Assembly (NCBI GenBank): GCA_934635385.1
Contig: CAKTZI010000042.1
Coordinates: 1 to 32,737, forward strand
Direction of reading: 5' to 3'
Source: an uncultured Kiritimatiellota bacterium
GTDB taxonomy: Bacteria > Verrucomicrobiota > Kiritimatiellia > RFP12 > UBA1067
Length of the DNA stretch: 32,737 nucleotides
The notes beneath the pieces were generated by a model that worked only from the letters and a program-made list of their open reading frames with translations, was not told the origin of the DNA and did no database searches. The position numbers and the translations under genes were made by a program. Below, in pieces: positions 16,455 through 25,631 of this stretch (positions are counted from its first letter, which is position 1; every line of letters begins with the position of its first letter).

Positions 16455-19400
16455 TCATTTCTCTACCGTCCGAACAACCCCCCGCCTTGCCCCGGTCGCC
16501 GAAGGGCGGCTCGTCAGCCGCGCCGTGCGCACGAGTCCGCCGGCCTCGATGCGGATGTCATTCGCGCCCCGTTCAAGCGGCACGTCCCGCCAGATCACGG
16601 TACGGACGGCATCCGGCGCCTGACGTCCGACCGTCTTTCCGTTGACGGACAGCGTGACCGCGCCGACGTTGCTGAAGGCCAGGATCGTCGTCGCGGCCTC
16701 CTTGGTCTCCGTTCGCCGCGCGCCGACCAGGTGCAGGACAGGGCTGCCGTCGCCCCAGTTCGCCTGGTAGAAGTAGAAGGCGTCCTTGCGCGTCCGACGG
16801 TCTGCCGTGACGAGACCCTTGTCGTTGTAGCCGAGGTGAAAGCCCTCCTGCCGACAGTCCGCCGCGAAGTCGAACATGCACCAGACGAACGCGCCCCACA
16901 CGTACGGCGATTCGCGAATCGCCTTGTAGTTGCCCCAGTGCAAGTAGGCCTGGTACTCCTCGGGATGCCAATGCCCGCCCGCCGACGGCGGACGCCGCGC
17001 CGGATCGTCATGCTGCTCGATGCAGGCGCCGCCACCGTATTCGCTCACGGCGAACGTCTTGCCGTGGACGCCGAAGACCTCCTGCAGCTGCTCCACCATG
17101 CCGCCGTAGGGATCCTGCCGCCCGTACCAGCCCGGATAGAGGTTGATGGCGAACTCGTCGGTGATGACGTTGATCGACTTGCGTGTGCGCTGGTTCGAGC
17201 CGCAGACCGTGGGGCGCGACCGGTCGAGGCGGCGAACACGCTCCGTCGCCTCCTGCACGAACGGCTCCGCCGTCCCGTCGGGCATCGGCGGCGTCTTGAA
17301 GTTGTAGAGCTCGTTGAAGACGCTCCACAGGCAGATCGACGGATGGTTGTAGCGCTCGCCGACCGCCTCGTCCACGACGGCCAGCAGGTTCGAGCGGAAC
17401 GTCTCCGTCGGCGTCACCAGGTCAACGAGCGGCATCTCGCTCCAGACGATCAGCCCCAGCCGGTCGCACAAGTCCAGGAAATGGCGCGACTGCGGGTAAT
17501 GGCTCGTGCGCACGACGTTGCACCCCATCTCCTTCATCAGCCGCACGTCCTCCTCTTCGTCTTCGGGCGACAGCGCCCACCCCTTCCCGGCCTTGTCCTG
17601 ATGGCGGTTGACGCCCTTCAGGAACAGCCGTTCGCCGTTCAGGTAGAAATGCCCGTCACGGAACTCGGCCGTCCGAAAGCCGAACGGAACCGACAGGCGG
17701 TCGCTCCCCTCGGCGAGATCGAACGAGTAGAGGCGCGGACTCTCCGGGCTCCAGCGCGCGAATCCGGGATACGTCCGCGTCTGCACCTTCGCGACGGCAC
17801 CCGTCGGCGTCGACAGCACATAGCGCGCGACGGCCATGCCGGTCGAGCAGTCGGCGTCGAGGCGCACCGGCACGCGCGGATCGATGCACGACGTCGGACA
17901 GTCCAGCAGGCGCACGCTGCGGTAGAGGCCGCCATACATCGTGTAGTCGGCGTTCACCGGCAGGCACTCCGGATCGTAGGTGTTGTCCACGACGACCTCC
18001 AGCCGGTTGGACGCCGTGCCGAGCGCGTCCGTGATCTCGAAGCAGAACGACGTGAAGGCGCCGTTGTGTCGGCCGACCTCCCGTCCGTTGACCCGGACGA
18101 CCGCCTTCTGCGACGCGCCCTCGAACTCCAGGAAATACCGTCTCGGCCACAGGCTCTTCGGCGGCAGGTCACGCACGTAGGTGAACGGGCCGCGCCGATA
18201 GCTCGCGCGCATCGCCGACTGGTTGGGCCGCGCGCCCGGCGGCACGTCCCGCCCGTCGCTGCCGTCCGCCACGTTCCACGTGTGCGGCACGGGCACGTTC
18301 CAGTCCGCCCCGTCCAGCAGCGTCACGCGCCGAGGCCCGGACGACAGCAGACGAACTTGGCCCAGCAAACCGTAGGGCGTCCGCGCGCCGCCCGTCGGAC
18401 GCCGCGTCGTCCACGTCTTCCGCCGCTCCGGCGGCAACCCCGCGTCGTAGACGAGCCGGTTGCGCCACGCCGACGTGACCTCGACAACCAGCCGGTTCTC
18501 GCCCGCACGCGCGGCGGCGGAGCAGTCGACGACGTTCGGCTCGCTCCAGACCGTGCCAAGATCCTGTCCGTTGAGTTCGACGCGGGCGATCGACGCGACC
18601 GCGCCGAGGTCAAGGAAGAGCTGCGGCGGCAGGCCGTCCGGCAGCGTGAACGCCGTCTCGTAGCGCACCGTCCCCGAATAGGCCTTCGCCTCGTCCGAAA
18701 CGGGCAGTTCGCACCAGGGCCGGAGTTCGGAAACGGTCACGCCGTCGTCGCACCCCCACCCCTTCTCGAACGTGAGACGCCACGGCGCGGTCAGCGTCTG
18801 CGCGGCGAACCCCGTCCACGCGGCGTCATGCGCGGGCGGCGGCGCCGCCGCGAAGTCGCCCGTCTCGACGAAGAGGGCCTGTCCCCGCGCAAGATCCAGC
18901 CGCAGACGGCGACGTCCGCCGACGACCGCCGTGTCGGCTGGGGTGTACGTGCGGTCGGCCGTCGGGTCGTAGATCCGAACCGCCTGGCCGCCGGCGCGCA
19001 GGGAGATCTCGCCCGCATACGCCTCGCCGTCCGACGAGCAGAGGAAGTAGCGGTCGAGCGTCCCGACGCGGCGGTGCAGCCACTTGAGCCGCGCGCCGCC
19101 GCCCGCGACGTCGGGCTTCACGTCCAGTGCCGCGAGTGCCGCCGCGACGTCCGCCGCGTCCGCGCCGCGAAAGACGTTCGGACGCGCCGCGTCCCAGAGC
19201 CAGGCAACGAGACGCCGCACTTCGGCTTCCGCCGCCGCGCCGCCCGACAGGGTCGCGCAACCGCCCGGCCGCGCGCCGAGCAGGACGGGCGAGCCGGCCT
19301 CGACGCCCGCGACCAGCTTCGCCAGCGTCTCCGGCCGCATCCGCGCCGTGAACGGTAGCCAGACGAGACGGTAGCGCAGACCTTCGGGCGTCTCCCACGC

Positions 19401-21011
19401 GCCGTCCCGCACCGTGAGCCGGCTGAGGAGCGCGTCGGCGTTCAGGTAGTCGTAGTCGTATCCCTCTGGGAACGGCAGCGCCTGGAGCGGACGGTGATCC
19501 GGCTCGTCGCCGAGGTAGAGGAGGACGTCCCTGACGATCTTCCCATCCTCCAGCCGCGCCGTGCAGCGCGTGAGGTAGCCCGTGAACAGCGGCAGGTGCT
19601 TCCACCAGGTCTGCCCCCGCACGAACGGCGAGCCGATGGACGTGCCGAAGCTCGACCCCGGCGGCAGGAACCCGACCTGCGGCTGGTGCGTCACCGTGTG
19701 GAAGACGAGGTGCGTGATCCCGTCGGCCAGGTGGAGGTTCGCAAGCCCCTTCCAGTCGCGCGGCGTCTCGTCCCACGTGCAGACCTTGCTCGTGAACGCC
19801 TCGGCGGCGACGCGACGCTTGCCGTAGAGGTGCGCCGCCGAGACGGTCGGACGCTTCGGCTTGTACTCGTCCCAGCCGCCGCCGCTTTCGCTTCGGGGAC
19901 TCCAGAACTCGCACATGGGCACGTCCGCGTGCCTGAAGTACGCCATCACGTCGCCCGGCAGGACGTCGCCCGCCGCCGTCTCGAAGGCACAGGTCAGCCC
20001 GCGCGCGCGGGCCAGTTCGCCCAGTCGCCCGTAGAACGCCTGCGCGACGGAATCGCCCAGAAGTCGCGTCCAGTCGTTCAGGAAGCGCCGCGTCCGCTCG
20101 CGGTCGCCCACGACGCGGCCGAAGAGCGCGGGCCACCAGGAGTCGAGCGGATAGCCGTAGCGGTCGGCGAAGCGGCGGTCGAGGCCGGGCGTCCAGCTCT
20201 GTGTGCGGCACTCCCAGCTGTCCACCACAATGCCCGACAGGCAGCCGGCCAACGAACCGCCCGGCGCGGTCTGCCGCCCGATGTAGCCCGCGAAGCTCGC
20301 CTCGACGCCGGTCTCGGAGAGCTTGTCGCACTCCCAGCCGGTCGCCTCCGCCGGCGCGTGCTGGTTCTTCAATCCCGCGTTGACGTGGCCGATCCGCAGG
20401 ATGCGCCACCGCCCCGGCGGCAGTTCGCAGCGGAGGACGCCCGACGTCGGGTCGAGGAAGCGCGAGACGTCCCGCACCAGAGCCGGGTCGATGCGGTCCG
20501 CCGGCTCGTCCGCGACGGATGGCGCGTCGTCCATCCGCGTACGCAGGACGCGGCCGGACTGCCCTTCCCAGTTCTGCGGACGCGCCGCGCCGACGAGCCG
20601 GACCGAATCGACGAAGAACGGATGCCGGAAATCGAAGCGCACGCGCCACCGCCGCGCGGTCGTGCGCGGAATCGACAGCGAAAGCGGCGCGTCGTCCTGC
20701 CAGTTGCTGCGCGGCATCTGCCACGCGCCCACCGTGCGCCACGCCCCCGCCGCCTCGCAGGCGAGCGTGACGGACACGTCCGGACGATAGCTCCAGCCGT
20801 GGTTCATGCGGCGCGGACTGGTAATCTCCAGCGTCCGCGCCGTCACGGGCGCCGCATAGTCGAAGGCCAGCGTCGCCGCGCCCGGCGCCTCCCGGATGCC
20901 GACGGGGGCGCGTCCCGGCGCCTTCAGGGCCGACGTGACGATCGCAAGCGCGTTCGAGGCCAGCCAGCCGCTGTCGGGGCTCGTCGCCGCGACGGGCGGC
21001 GGCCTCGCCAA
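16455..21011 (-). CDS. GH106-GH2 fusion glycosidase lacking its 5' end
   Basis: 1518 uninterrupted codons encode two glycosidases in one chain. Residues about 1-890 match GH106 alpha-L-rhamnosidases from the region after the N-terminal catalytic barrel onwards: HADVPMCEFW, then a closing jelly-roll with VELNGQDLGTVW and TPYGLLGQVRLL. Residues about 895-1518 are a complete GH2 enzyme: sugar-binding domain (WNVPVPHTWNV; DYTMYGGLYRSVRLL), barrel start FLKGVNRHQDKAG, acid/base E1234 in WSVFNELYN and nucleophile E1324 in AVSEYGGGA. The first part of GH106 and any signal peptide are missing: the frame opens at a TTG two codons after the DUF2235 stop, in the same frame and without a ribosome site. 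It is probably a 5'-truncated gene left by a deletion or insertion; the GH2 half may be functional if expressed. The GH2 substrate (beta-galactoside or beta-glucuronide) is undetermined. Confidence 0.82.
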   Translation of the reverse strand: MARPPPVAATSPDSGWLASNALAIVTSALKAPGRAPVGIREAPGAATLAFDYAAPVTARTLEITSPRRMNHGWSYRPDVSVTLACEAAGAWRTVGAWQMPRSNWQDDAPLSLSIPRTTARRWRVRFDFRHPFFVDSVRLVGAARPQNWEGQSGRVLRTRMDDAPSVADEPADRIDPALVRDVSRFLDPTSGVLRCELPPGRWRILRIGHVNAGLKNQHAPAEATGWECDKLSETGVEASFAGYIGRQTAPGGSLAGCLSGIVVDSWECRTQSWTPGLDRRFADRYGYPLDSWWPALFGRVVGDRERTRRFLNDWTRLLGDSVAQAFYGRLGELARARGLTCAFETAAGDVLPGDVMAYFRHADVPMCEFWSPRSESGGGWDEYKPKRPTVSAAHLYGKRRVAAEAFTSKVCTWDETPRDWKGLANLHLADGITHLVFHTVTHQPQVGFLPPGSSFGTSIGSPFVRGQTWWKHLPLFTGYLTRCTARLEDGKIVRDVLLYLGDEPDHRPLQALPFPEGYDYDYLNADALLSRLTVRDGAWETPEGLRYRLVWLPFTARMRPETLAKLVAGVEAGSPVLLGARPGGCATLSGGAAAEAEVRRLVAWLWDAARPNVFRGADAADVAAALAALDVKPDVAGGGARLKWLHRRVGTLDRYFLCSSDGEAYAGEISLRAGGQAVRIYDPTADRTYTPADTAVVGGRRRLRLDLARGQALFVETGDFAAAPPPAHDAAWTGFAAQTLTAPWRLTFEKGWGCDDGVTVSELRPWCELPVSDEAKAYSGTVRYETAFTLPDGLPPQLFLDLGAVASIARVELNGQDLGTVWSEPNVVDCSAAARAGENRLVVEVTSAWRNRLVYDAGLPPERRKTWTTRRPTGGARTPYGLLGQVRLLSSGPRRVTLLDGADWNVPVPHTWNVADGSDGRDVPPGARPNQSAMRASYRRGPFTYVRDLPPKSLWPRRYFLEFEGASQKAVVRVNGREVGRHNGAFTSFCFEITDALGTASNRLEVVVDNTYDPECLPVNADYTMYGGLYRSVRLLDCPTSCIDPRVPVRLDADCSTGMAVARYVLSTPTGAVAKVQTRTYPGFARWSPESPRLYSFDLAEGSDRLSVPFGFRTAEFRDGHFYLNGERLFLKGVNRHQDKAGKGWALSPEDEEEDVRLMKEMGCNVVRTSHYPQSRHFLDLCDRLGLIVWSEMPLVDLVTPTETFRSNLLAVVDEAVGERYNHPSICLWSVFNELYNFKTPPMPDGTAEPFVQEATERVRRLDRSRPTVCGSNQRTRKSINVITDEFAINLYPGWYGRQDPYGGMVEQLQEVFGVHGKTFAVSEYGGGACIEQHDDPARRPPSAGGHWHPEEYQAYLHWGNYKAIRESPYVWGAFVWCMFDFAADCRQEGFHLGYNDKGLVTADRRTRKDAFYFYQANWGDGSPVLHLVGARRTETKEAATTILAFSNVGAVTLSVNGKTVGRQAPDAVRTVIWRDVPLERGANDIRIEAGGLVRTARLTSRPSATGARRGVVRTVEK

Positions 21012-21014
21012 CGC

Positions 21015-21812
21015 CTATTTCGAGATGCAGAAGCTGGCGAAAGACCTTGCTGCCGTGGAGAAATCGTGCCGCCGCATTGACGGCGGGAAGAGGCGGCGCG
21101 CGGGACGCAGAAGCCCGAAGAGGTTCGAGACGAGCCGAAGCGAGTCGTGCCGTACGGCCGTCGAAGGAACGCACGTGTCCGAGAAATCCGTTTCCGGACA
21201 GAAGCGGAGGCCTCGTTCGACTGCCGGTGCGGCGACCCACGCACGTGCCGCGTCCGCGAGCGCATGGTCGTCCTCGTAGAGTCCGCCAACGTCGCTGTGG
21301 ACGCCGGGGAAAAGTTCTTCCTCGACCTGTGAGCCCCGAAGTGGCACGTAGGCGTAGAAGCGCCGCGCCTCGTGTTCGGCGACGGCATGGCGCGCGAACC
21401 GCACGTTCGGGGGACAGGTCTCCGAGACGGCAAGGCCTGGCGTCGCGTCCACCGTGTCCCAGAGACCGAGATACTCGACCTCGACACCAAGCTTGTCGAG
21501 CCACGCGGCGAAGTGGCGTGCAAGAAGCGCACCGCGCGAGAAGCCGAAGAGGAAGACGCGCGTCGGTGGCGCGCCGGAGGGCGTCGTCGCGACTTGCGCC
21601 TCGTACCAACGGCGCGCACGGGCGAAGATCATGCGCCAGCCGACGCCGGACGTCTTTCCGAGGACAAGCGCGCCGACGTGCGCGCCCGGCCCGGCCTCAA
21701 GATGTCGCCTCTGCGCTTCGTCTTCGACACACGCCTCGTAGACGAGCGAAACGTTCGTTTTCTTGCCGCGAACGCCCTGCCCCGTCCCCTCGAAGAACAG
21801 CGCGAGATTCAT
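21015..21812 (-). CDS. DUF2235 alpha/beta hydrolase
   Basis: A 265-residue DUF2235 protein, the family that includes Tle1-type phospholipase effectors and many uncharacterised hydrolases. The N-terminal FFEGTGQGVRGKKTNV is the DUF2235 opening; the nucleophile elbow is GFSRGA; the catalytic Asp is probably in LGLWDTVDATPG and the His in PGVHSDVGGLYED. There is no signal peptide. I chose the ATG at 21812, with GGAG 3-4 nt upstream. It lies 49 nt after a lipoprotein gene. No type VI secretion gene is in the window, so an effector role is unsupported. Its stop is followed two codons later, in frame, by the truncated glycosidase. Confidence 0.85.
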   Translation of the reverse strand: MNLALFFEGTGQGVRGKKTNVSLVYEACVEDEAQRRHLEAGPGAHVGALVLGKTSGVGWRMIFARARRWYEAQVATTPSGAPPTRVFLFGFSRGALLARHFAAWLDKLGVEVEYLGLWDTVDATPGLAVSETCPPNVRFARHAVAEHEARRFYAYVPLRGSQVEEELFPGVHSDVGGLYEDDHALADAARAWVAAPAVERGLRFCPETDFSDTCVPSTAVRHDSLRLVSNLFGLLRPARRLFPPSMRRHDFSTAARSFASFCISK

Positions 21813-21861
21813 CTTCTCCCTTTTGAGGTCGCATGTTCCTTTTCGCAACCCATGATATGTC

Positions 21862-22581
21862 TCACTCGCGTGGAGTCGCTTTCTTCAACGCCGCATCCCG
21901 CTCCTTCTGGATGCGCGCACGCGCCTGTTTCATGTAAAAGCCAAGGCGCGTGATTTCTTCCCTCTTGCGGACGGGACGCCCGATCAGCTTCTCGAACTTC
22001 GCCCGAATCGCGTCCATCTTTTCTACATCATTCGGATATCGAGCCTCATTGAATTCGTCGATTTCAAGATTCTCAATTACGCTTTCGTAATATTCCACGA
22101 GAGCTTGGTAATTGTTCCATTTTTCGTTTTCTTCTCGCCAAGAAATAATCTTTGTTGTCTTTTCTGGTTTCATTGAGAGAATTTGTCGATCCAGCCATCG
22201 AACAGTATCAAAGCGCACATTCCATCTCGTTTCATAATCAGTCCCGGCCTCATACATTGCTCCTATCAAATCCCAATTAAGCATATGACAGGCCTCTCGA
22301 ACTGAAACGTATCTGCTAGACGGGCGCAACCCCTTAACAGGGATGCTCTTCAGTGCGTTTCGCCAGTCCTCGATTAACGCATCACGCTTGGATTTTCCTT
22401 TCACGTCCTTGAGATTTTCACGCACCCTTTCGCTCGCCTTGATTACTCGAACGGATGCGTTGGTCGCTAACGTAGCAATCAGGGCGCGCGATGCCGAAAT
22501 GGCATTCTCCTCTTGTGTCGGCGGATGCCTTTCACACCCCAGTGTGCCACAAATGATTGCCACAAGCATGATTCGTTTCAT
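21862..22581 (-). CDS. Putative lipoprotein, paralogue of the one at 25677-26372
   Basis: A 239-residue helical, highly charged protein with an N-terminal export signal MKRIMLVAIICGTLGC; the Cys could be lipidated, though the -3 residue is Thr rather than Leu. The C-terminal third (AKFEKLIGRPVRKREEI) matches the second lipoprotein (KELVEAFLGRPMRTRDEV), so they are homologous. Its ATG overlaps the stop of the truncated giant-protein copy by 4 nt, just as the other lipoprotein overlaps its giant partner. The gene is clearly AT-richer than its neighbours. Family and function unknown. Confidence 0.75.
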   Translation of the reverse strand: MKRIMLVAIICGTLGCERHPPTQEENAISASRALIATLATNASVRVIKASERVRENLKDVKGKSKRDALIEDWRNALKSIPVKGLRPSSRYVSVREACHMLNWDLIGAMYEAGTDYETRWNVRFDTVRWLDRQILSMKPEKTTKIISWREENEKWNNYQALVEYYESVIENLEIDEFNEARYPNDVEKMDAIRAKFEKLIGRPVRKREEITRLGFYMKQARARIQKERDAALKKATPRE

Positions 22582-23699
22582 TGTACCCGTACTCCGTTAA
22601 GGATGATACCGCCGCCGATTTCCCGTTGGACGGCATTTCCGTGCTTTTGAACTTCGACATTTCCCTGCGCGTCAATTGTCATGACCTGCCGTGCGTCATT
22701 TGCAAAAGTACCAACGGGATCGTCCCCCCTCTCGACCCCAAGGGCAGCCCATCCGCAGGGGACTTTCCACGTCAAATTGCCGACCGACCATCCATTAGTC
22801 CCGATTGTCGAAACAGAGCCTGTTGAATCCAATTGTGGCAATGCTCTTTTGAAGCCGGCTTCGTCGTTCAAAAACCTGTTATCTCCAAATACCGTGAGCC
22901 AATCGCCAGCCCCTTGGTCTTCTCCGTGAAACCATTCGGACATGAAAAATGTGTCGGCGAAATAACCACTGTGGCTTCCCCCAACATCGGGAACTTCTTC
23001 GATTTTAACTCCTGAAAACGAAACATCGAGAGGCTGCACATACAAATCCAACATCAGCAAAACGCCTCCTGCTTGTCCAGAACCAATTGTAGGAATAATC
23101 TTGTATCCTGCATCCCGTGCCAATACGCCAAGAGGCTCAACAACCCTTGTTTGCGGGACATAACTGCAACCTTCGCCGGATATCCCAAAACTATTCACTT
23201 CGGCGTAGAGTGGACATTCGTATTCACAGGCACCACTTGACTCTTTGAGATTTCCGCCACCATTTTTTTCCCAGCGAACCGATTCAATTGTCGGCTGATT
23301 TTCGCAGTCCACGATTTCGCCAATGCCAAACTTATGTCGGGCAAGACTTTCGTTTTCCGGCGCCAGCACTCTTGGCTTGACAGTAACCTTGACTGCCGTC
23401 GCCTTGTCGACGGTCGTCGCCGTCCAGCCCGTCTCGTTCTCCGTGAACGTCGCCGTGACGACGATGTCGTCCTTGCCGCCGCTTGGCTTGACGGCGCGGT
23501 AGGTGGTCTTGAACGCGACCTCCTCGCCCGGCTCCAGGCCCCGCTCGAACGGCAGGGGGCTGCCGCCGTACGGCACGAGGCCGTCCGCGCCCGCGATCTC
23601 GATGCGGACGCGCCCGCCGCGCATGTGGCACGTGTTGCTGTCGCTAAACACGGAGGTGGCGGAGAATCGGAGACATGGAGAATGTGCAGGCGCTTCCAC
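22578..23699 (-). CDS. 5'-truncated copy of the giant surface protein (C-terminal part only)
   Basis: 373 codons matching the last 350 or so residues of the giant protein at 26366-29332. Shared landmarks are EPGEEVAFKTTYRA / EAGETFKIKVKYNA, RHKFGIGEIVDC / RHKYGIRELINC, LDVSF..I/V..EEVP, GYF, GAG-x-W and a W..P-x-GW segment before the end. About 600 residues, with both membrane segments, the TSP3-like motif and the Cys-rich block, are absent. The break falls on a CACGGAG repeat scar (23646-23680), next to the end of a restriction endonuclease gene. The first 15-20 codons are repeat-derived and no promoter or ribosome site is visible, so it is probably a remnant, although its downstream lipoprotein is intact. 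Confidence 0.65.
   Translation of the reverse strand: MEAPAHSPCLRFSATSVFSDSNTCHMRGGRVRIEIAGADGLVPYGGSPLPFERGLEPGEEVAFKTTYRAVKPSGGKDDIVVTATFTENETGWTATTVDKATAVKVTVKPRVLAPENESLARHKFGIGEIVDCENQPTIESVRWEKNGGGNLKESSGACEYECPLYAEVNSFGISGEGCSYVPQTRVVEPLGVLARDAGYKIIPTIGSGQAGGVLLMLDLYVQPLDVSFSGVKIEEVPDVGGSHSGYFADTFFMSEWFHGEDQGAGDWLTVFGDNRFLNDEAGFKRALPQLDSTGSVSTIGTNGWSVGNLTWKVPCGWAALGVERGDDPVGTFANDARQVMTIDAQGNVEVQKHGNAVQREIGGGIILNGVRVQ
23646..23680. repeat. Half-element of the CACGGAG repeat family at a gene break
   Basis: The word AACACGGAGGTGGCGGAG matches 17 of 18 bases of the inner left arm of the nested palindrome at 28340-28535, followed by the same CGGAGACATGGAG-like continuation. The opposite arm is missing, and the site marks where homology to the giant protein ends. 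Confidence 0.6.
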
Positions 23700-23711
23700 A
23701 GGCCATTTCTG

Positions 23712-24641
23712 TCAAATCAATTCGCGATAATGTGCCTCAAGAACGGACAGAACATCCAAGAAGCTCCGCTTCTGCGCCGATTCGGGGATGCCGTCAACCT
23801 TGGCGCGAAGACGGTCAAGTGCTTTTTCGATCTGCTCGTCCGTCGCGTCCTGATGGAATATCTTGAAGAACTCAAGCCAGTAGGCGGCGCGTATGCCGCA
23901 GACCGGCTGAAGTTGCATCTTGGCCAGATAGTCGTCCATCAGACCCGTGCGGGCGATTCGCCCGAAATTCTTGCCCTTGTCCGACTGGGGCTGGTCGTTT
24001 GTCGCATCGGCCTTGCGCGGATACGGCTCTGCATTGGACGGAATGCGGATTTCGGACGCGACGCCCAATCCTCGCATCTGCTTCCAATGCCAATTGCGGT
24101 AGGCGGCGGCATATTTCGCCGACTCGATGTAAGGCGAATAGATTCGCGGTCGCCCGGAAATCACGCTGTTCAAGACCCACGGCACGACCATGATCACGTC
24201 CGCCTCGGCACACGCCGCGCTCGTCTGCTGGAATCGCAGACTTGGCTCGGCCTCCTTCGCCAGCAGATACCAACCCTTCAGCTCGATTCCCATGATCGGC
24301 TTCGCCGTCTCGTCCGAAAGGTTCTTCAGGACGACATCCGGGAACGACTGGGGCTGACGCACAAACAGGTACGTGCCATAGTCGTTGTCAGGATCCCACA
24401 CGCTCCGAATGGTGTTCAGCGTCTCGACGACCTGGTTCTCGATCGTCGCGCCCAACGCCGAGTTCAACGTGAACACGTCCGTCGCATTCACGCCCTCGAT
24501 GAACGTGTCGCTGTGGAAATGCGCGGGAAGAGCCTTGAGCGCGTCAAGGATGCCACGCCACAGCCTCTTGTGCGGCCATGTGTCGGACGGCTCGATGCGC
24601 TTGATGTCAATGGACATCTGCTTTCTTGATTCATGTTTCAT
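23712..24641 (-). CDS. Type II restriction endonuclease candidate (PD-(D/E)XK)
   Basis: A 309-residue protein with a classic nuclease motif: P101-D102 in SFPDVVL, then E120-L-K122 in GIELKG, spaced as PD-X17-ELK. It overlaps the end of the methyltransferase gene by 11 nt, the usual layout of a restriction-modification pair. The ATG at 24641 lies inside the end of the methyltransferase; M9 is an alternative start. Middle and C-terminal parts (YSPYIESAKYAAAYRNWHW) show no other known domain. I cannot predict the recognition site. The composition is moderately AT-richer than the glycosidase genes. Confidence 0.78.
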   Translation of the reverse strand: MKHESRKQMSIDIKRIEPSDTWPHKRLWRGILDALKALPAHFHSDTFIEGVNATDVFTLNSALGATIENQVVETLNTIRSVWDPDNDYGTYLFVRQPQSFPDVVLKNLSDETAKPIMGIELKGWYLLAKEAEPSLRFQQTSAACAEADVIMVVPWVLNSVISGRPRIYSPYIESAKYAAAYRNWHWKQMRGLGVASEIRIPSNAEPYPRKADATNDQPQSDKGKNFGRIARTGLMDDYLAKMQLQPVCGIRAAYWLEFFKIFHQDATDEQIEKALDRLRAKVDGIPESAQKRSFLDVLSVLEAHYRELI

Positions 24642-25617
24642 GGGACAGTCTCTCCTTTGCGACGTTGAAGAACCGAGGATTCACCTCTGCGGCAAACGCC
24701 TTTCGCCCCGTGCGAGCTGCCGCAATCGCCGTCGAGCACAATCCGCCGAACGGCTCCCAGACGACATCTCCCGGATCGGACGAAGATCGGATGATTCGCA
24801 TGAGCAGCTGCAACGGCTTCTGGTTCATGTGCAGACAGGAACCCCTCTCCTTTATGCGCTCGGCCCCCCGGACGGCCGGAAGCTCCCAGACGTTCGAGAC
24901 GCCCACCTCGCAATGGAACTTCGCGCGCATCAAATCCCACTCGTCTGCCGAAAAAGGCTTCCCGTTCGGCTTCGCGAAATAAGGACGTCCAGCCTTTTCC
25001 CCGAACTCGTTCGCATAGGCCGCGATGCGGACAAAAGCTTCGGACGGAGGAAAATACCAAAGATGGTCGGAAGCAAAGTATTTCCGTGTTGCAGCATCCT
25101 TGACGCCACAGGCGGCATTCGCAAGGCGGAACGGCAGCCCCGTGCGCCGCCACTCCGCACGCATCCAGTCCTTGAGCGGCAGTTCCGCGCCGTTCGACGG
25201 CAACATGTTCTTGCGCACGTACTGGGCGCACACTTCCGTGACGACAGGGTATTTTCGGATCGTCCGCGTGTTGCAGTTCCCCGCCACATGGGACATTCCC
25301 TTGTTCCAGATGTGGCAGTTCCTGAACTCCCATCCGGACTCCTCGATCGTCCGATGGCAATTCGCCCAGCCCTGCTCGGAATTCCAGAACCAAAGCGTTG
25401 CCGACGGCAAGGCTCGGTCATGCCATGTTTTCAAAAACGGACGATAAAAGTCCGCAAGTCCTTCCGGCGTTGCCGGATCTCCCGGATAGCTCGCCAACCC
25501 ATAAGGGCCATCGGACACAATCACGGTCGGGCGTTCCCACCCCTCGCAAAGCTTCAGGCTGTCGCCAAGCTCAACCTGAACGCCGCTTCGTTTGTTCTGT
25601 AGTAGTTTCTCTGCCAT
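24631..25617 (-). CDS. N4/N6 DNA methyltransferase of a type II restriction-modification pair
   Basis: A 328-residue S-adenosylmethionine-dependent DNA methyltransferase (N6_N4_Mtase). The catalytic motif IV, TVIVSDGPYGL (SDGPYG at 35-40), precedes the AdoMet motif I, DVVWEPFGGLCST (284-296), i.e. the permuted beta-class order. Further blocks (LWFWNSE, HIWNKGMSHVAGN, KYPVVTEVC, HMNQKPLQL) belong to a widespread subgroup in which the usual SPPY/DPPY reads DGPY. It should protect host sites from the adjacent endonuclease. A TGGTATAAT promoter lies 14 nt upstream of the ATG, so the leader is very short and has no Shine-Dalgarno. Confidence 0.9.
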   Translation of the reverse strand: MAEKLLQNKRSGVQVELGDSLKLCEGWERPTVIVSDGPYGLASYPGDPATPEGLADFYRPFLKTWHDRALPSATLWFWNSEQGWANCHRTIEESGWEFRNCHIWNKGMSHVAGNCNTRTIRKYPVVTEVCAQYVRKNMLPSNGAELPLKDWMRAEWRRTGLPFRLANAACGVKDAATRKYFASDHLWYFPPSEAFVRIAAYANEFGEKAGRPYFAKPNGKPFSADEWDLMRAKFHCEVGVSNVWELPAVRGAERIKERGSCLHMNQKPLQLLMRIIRSSSDPGDVVWEPFGGLCSTAIAAARTGRKAFAAEVNPRFFNVAKERLSHET

Positions 25618-25631
25618 GTCACTCGCCGAGA

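Noticed and set aside
21015..21812. Type VI secretion phospholipase effector
   Set aside because: DUF2235 is shared with Tle1 effectors, but no VgrG, PAAR, immunity or secretion gene lies in the window.
24631..25617. Assigning a recognition sequence to the DGPY-type methyltransferase
   Set aside because: The subgroup is recognisable, but the target cannot be deduced from the sequence alone.
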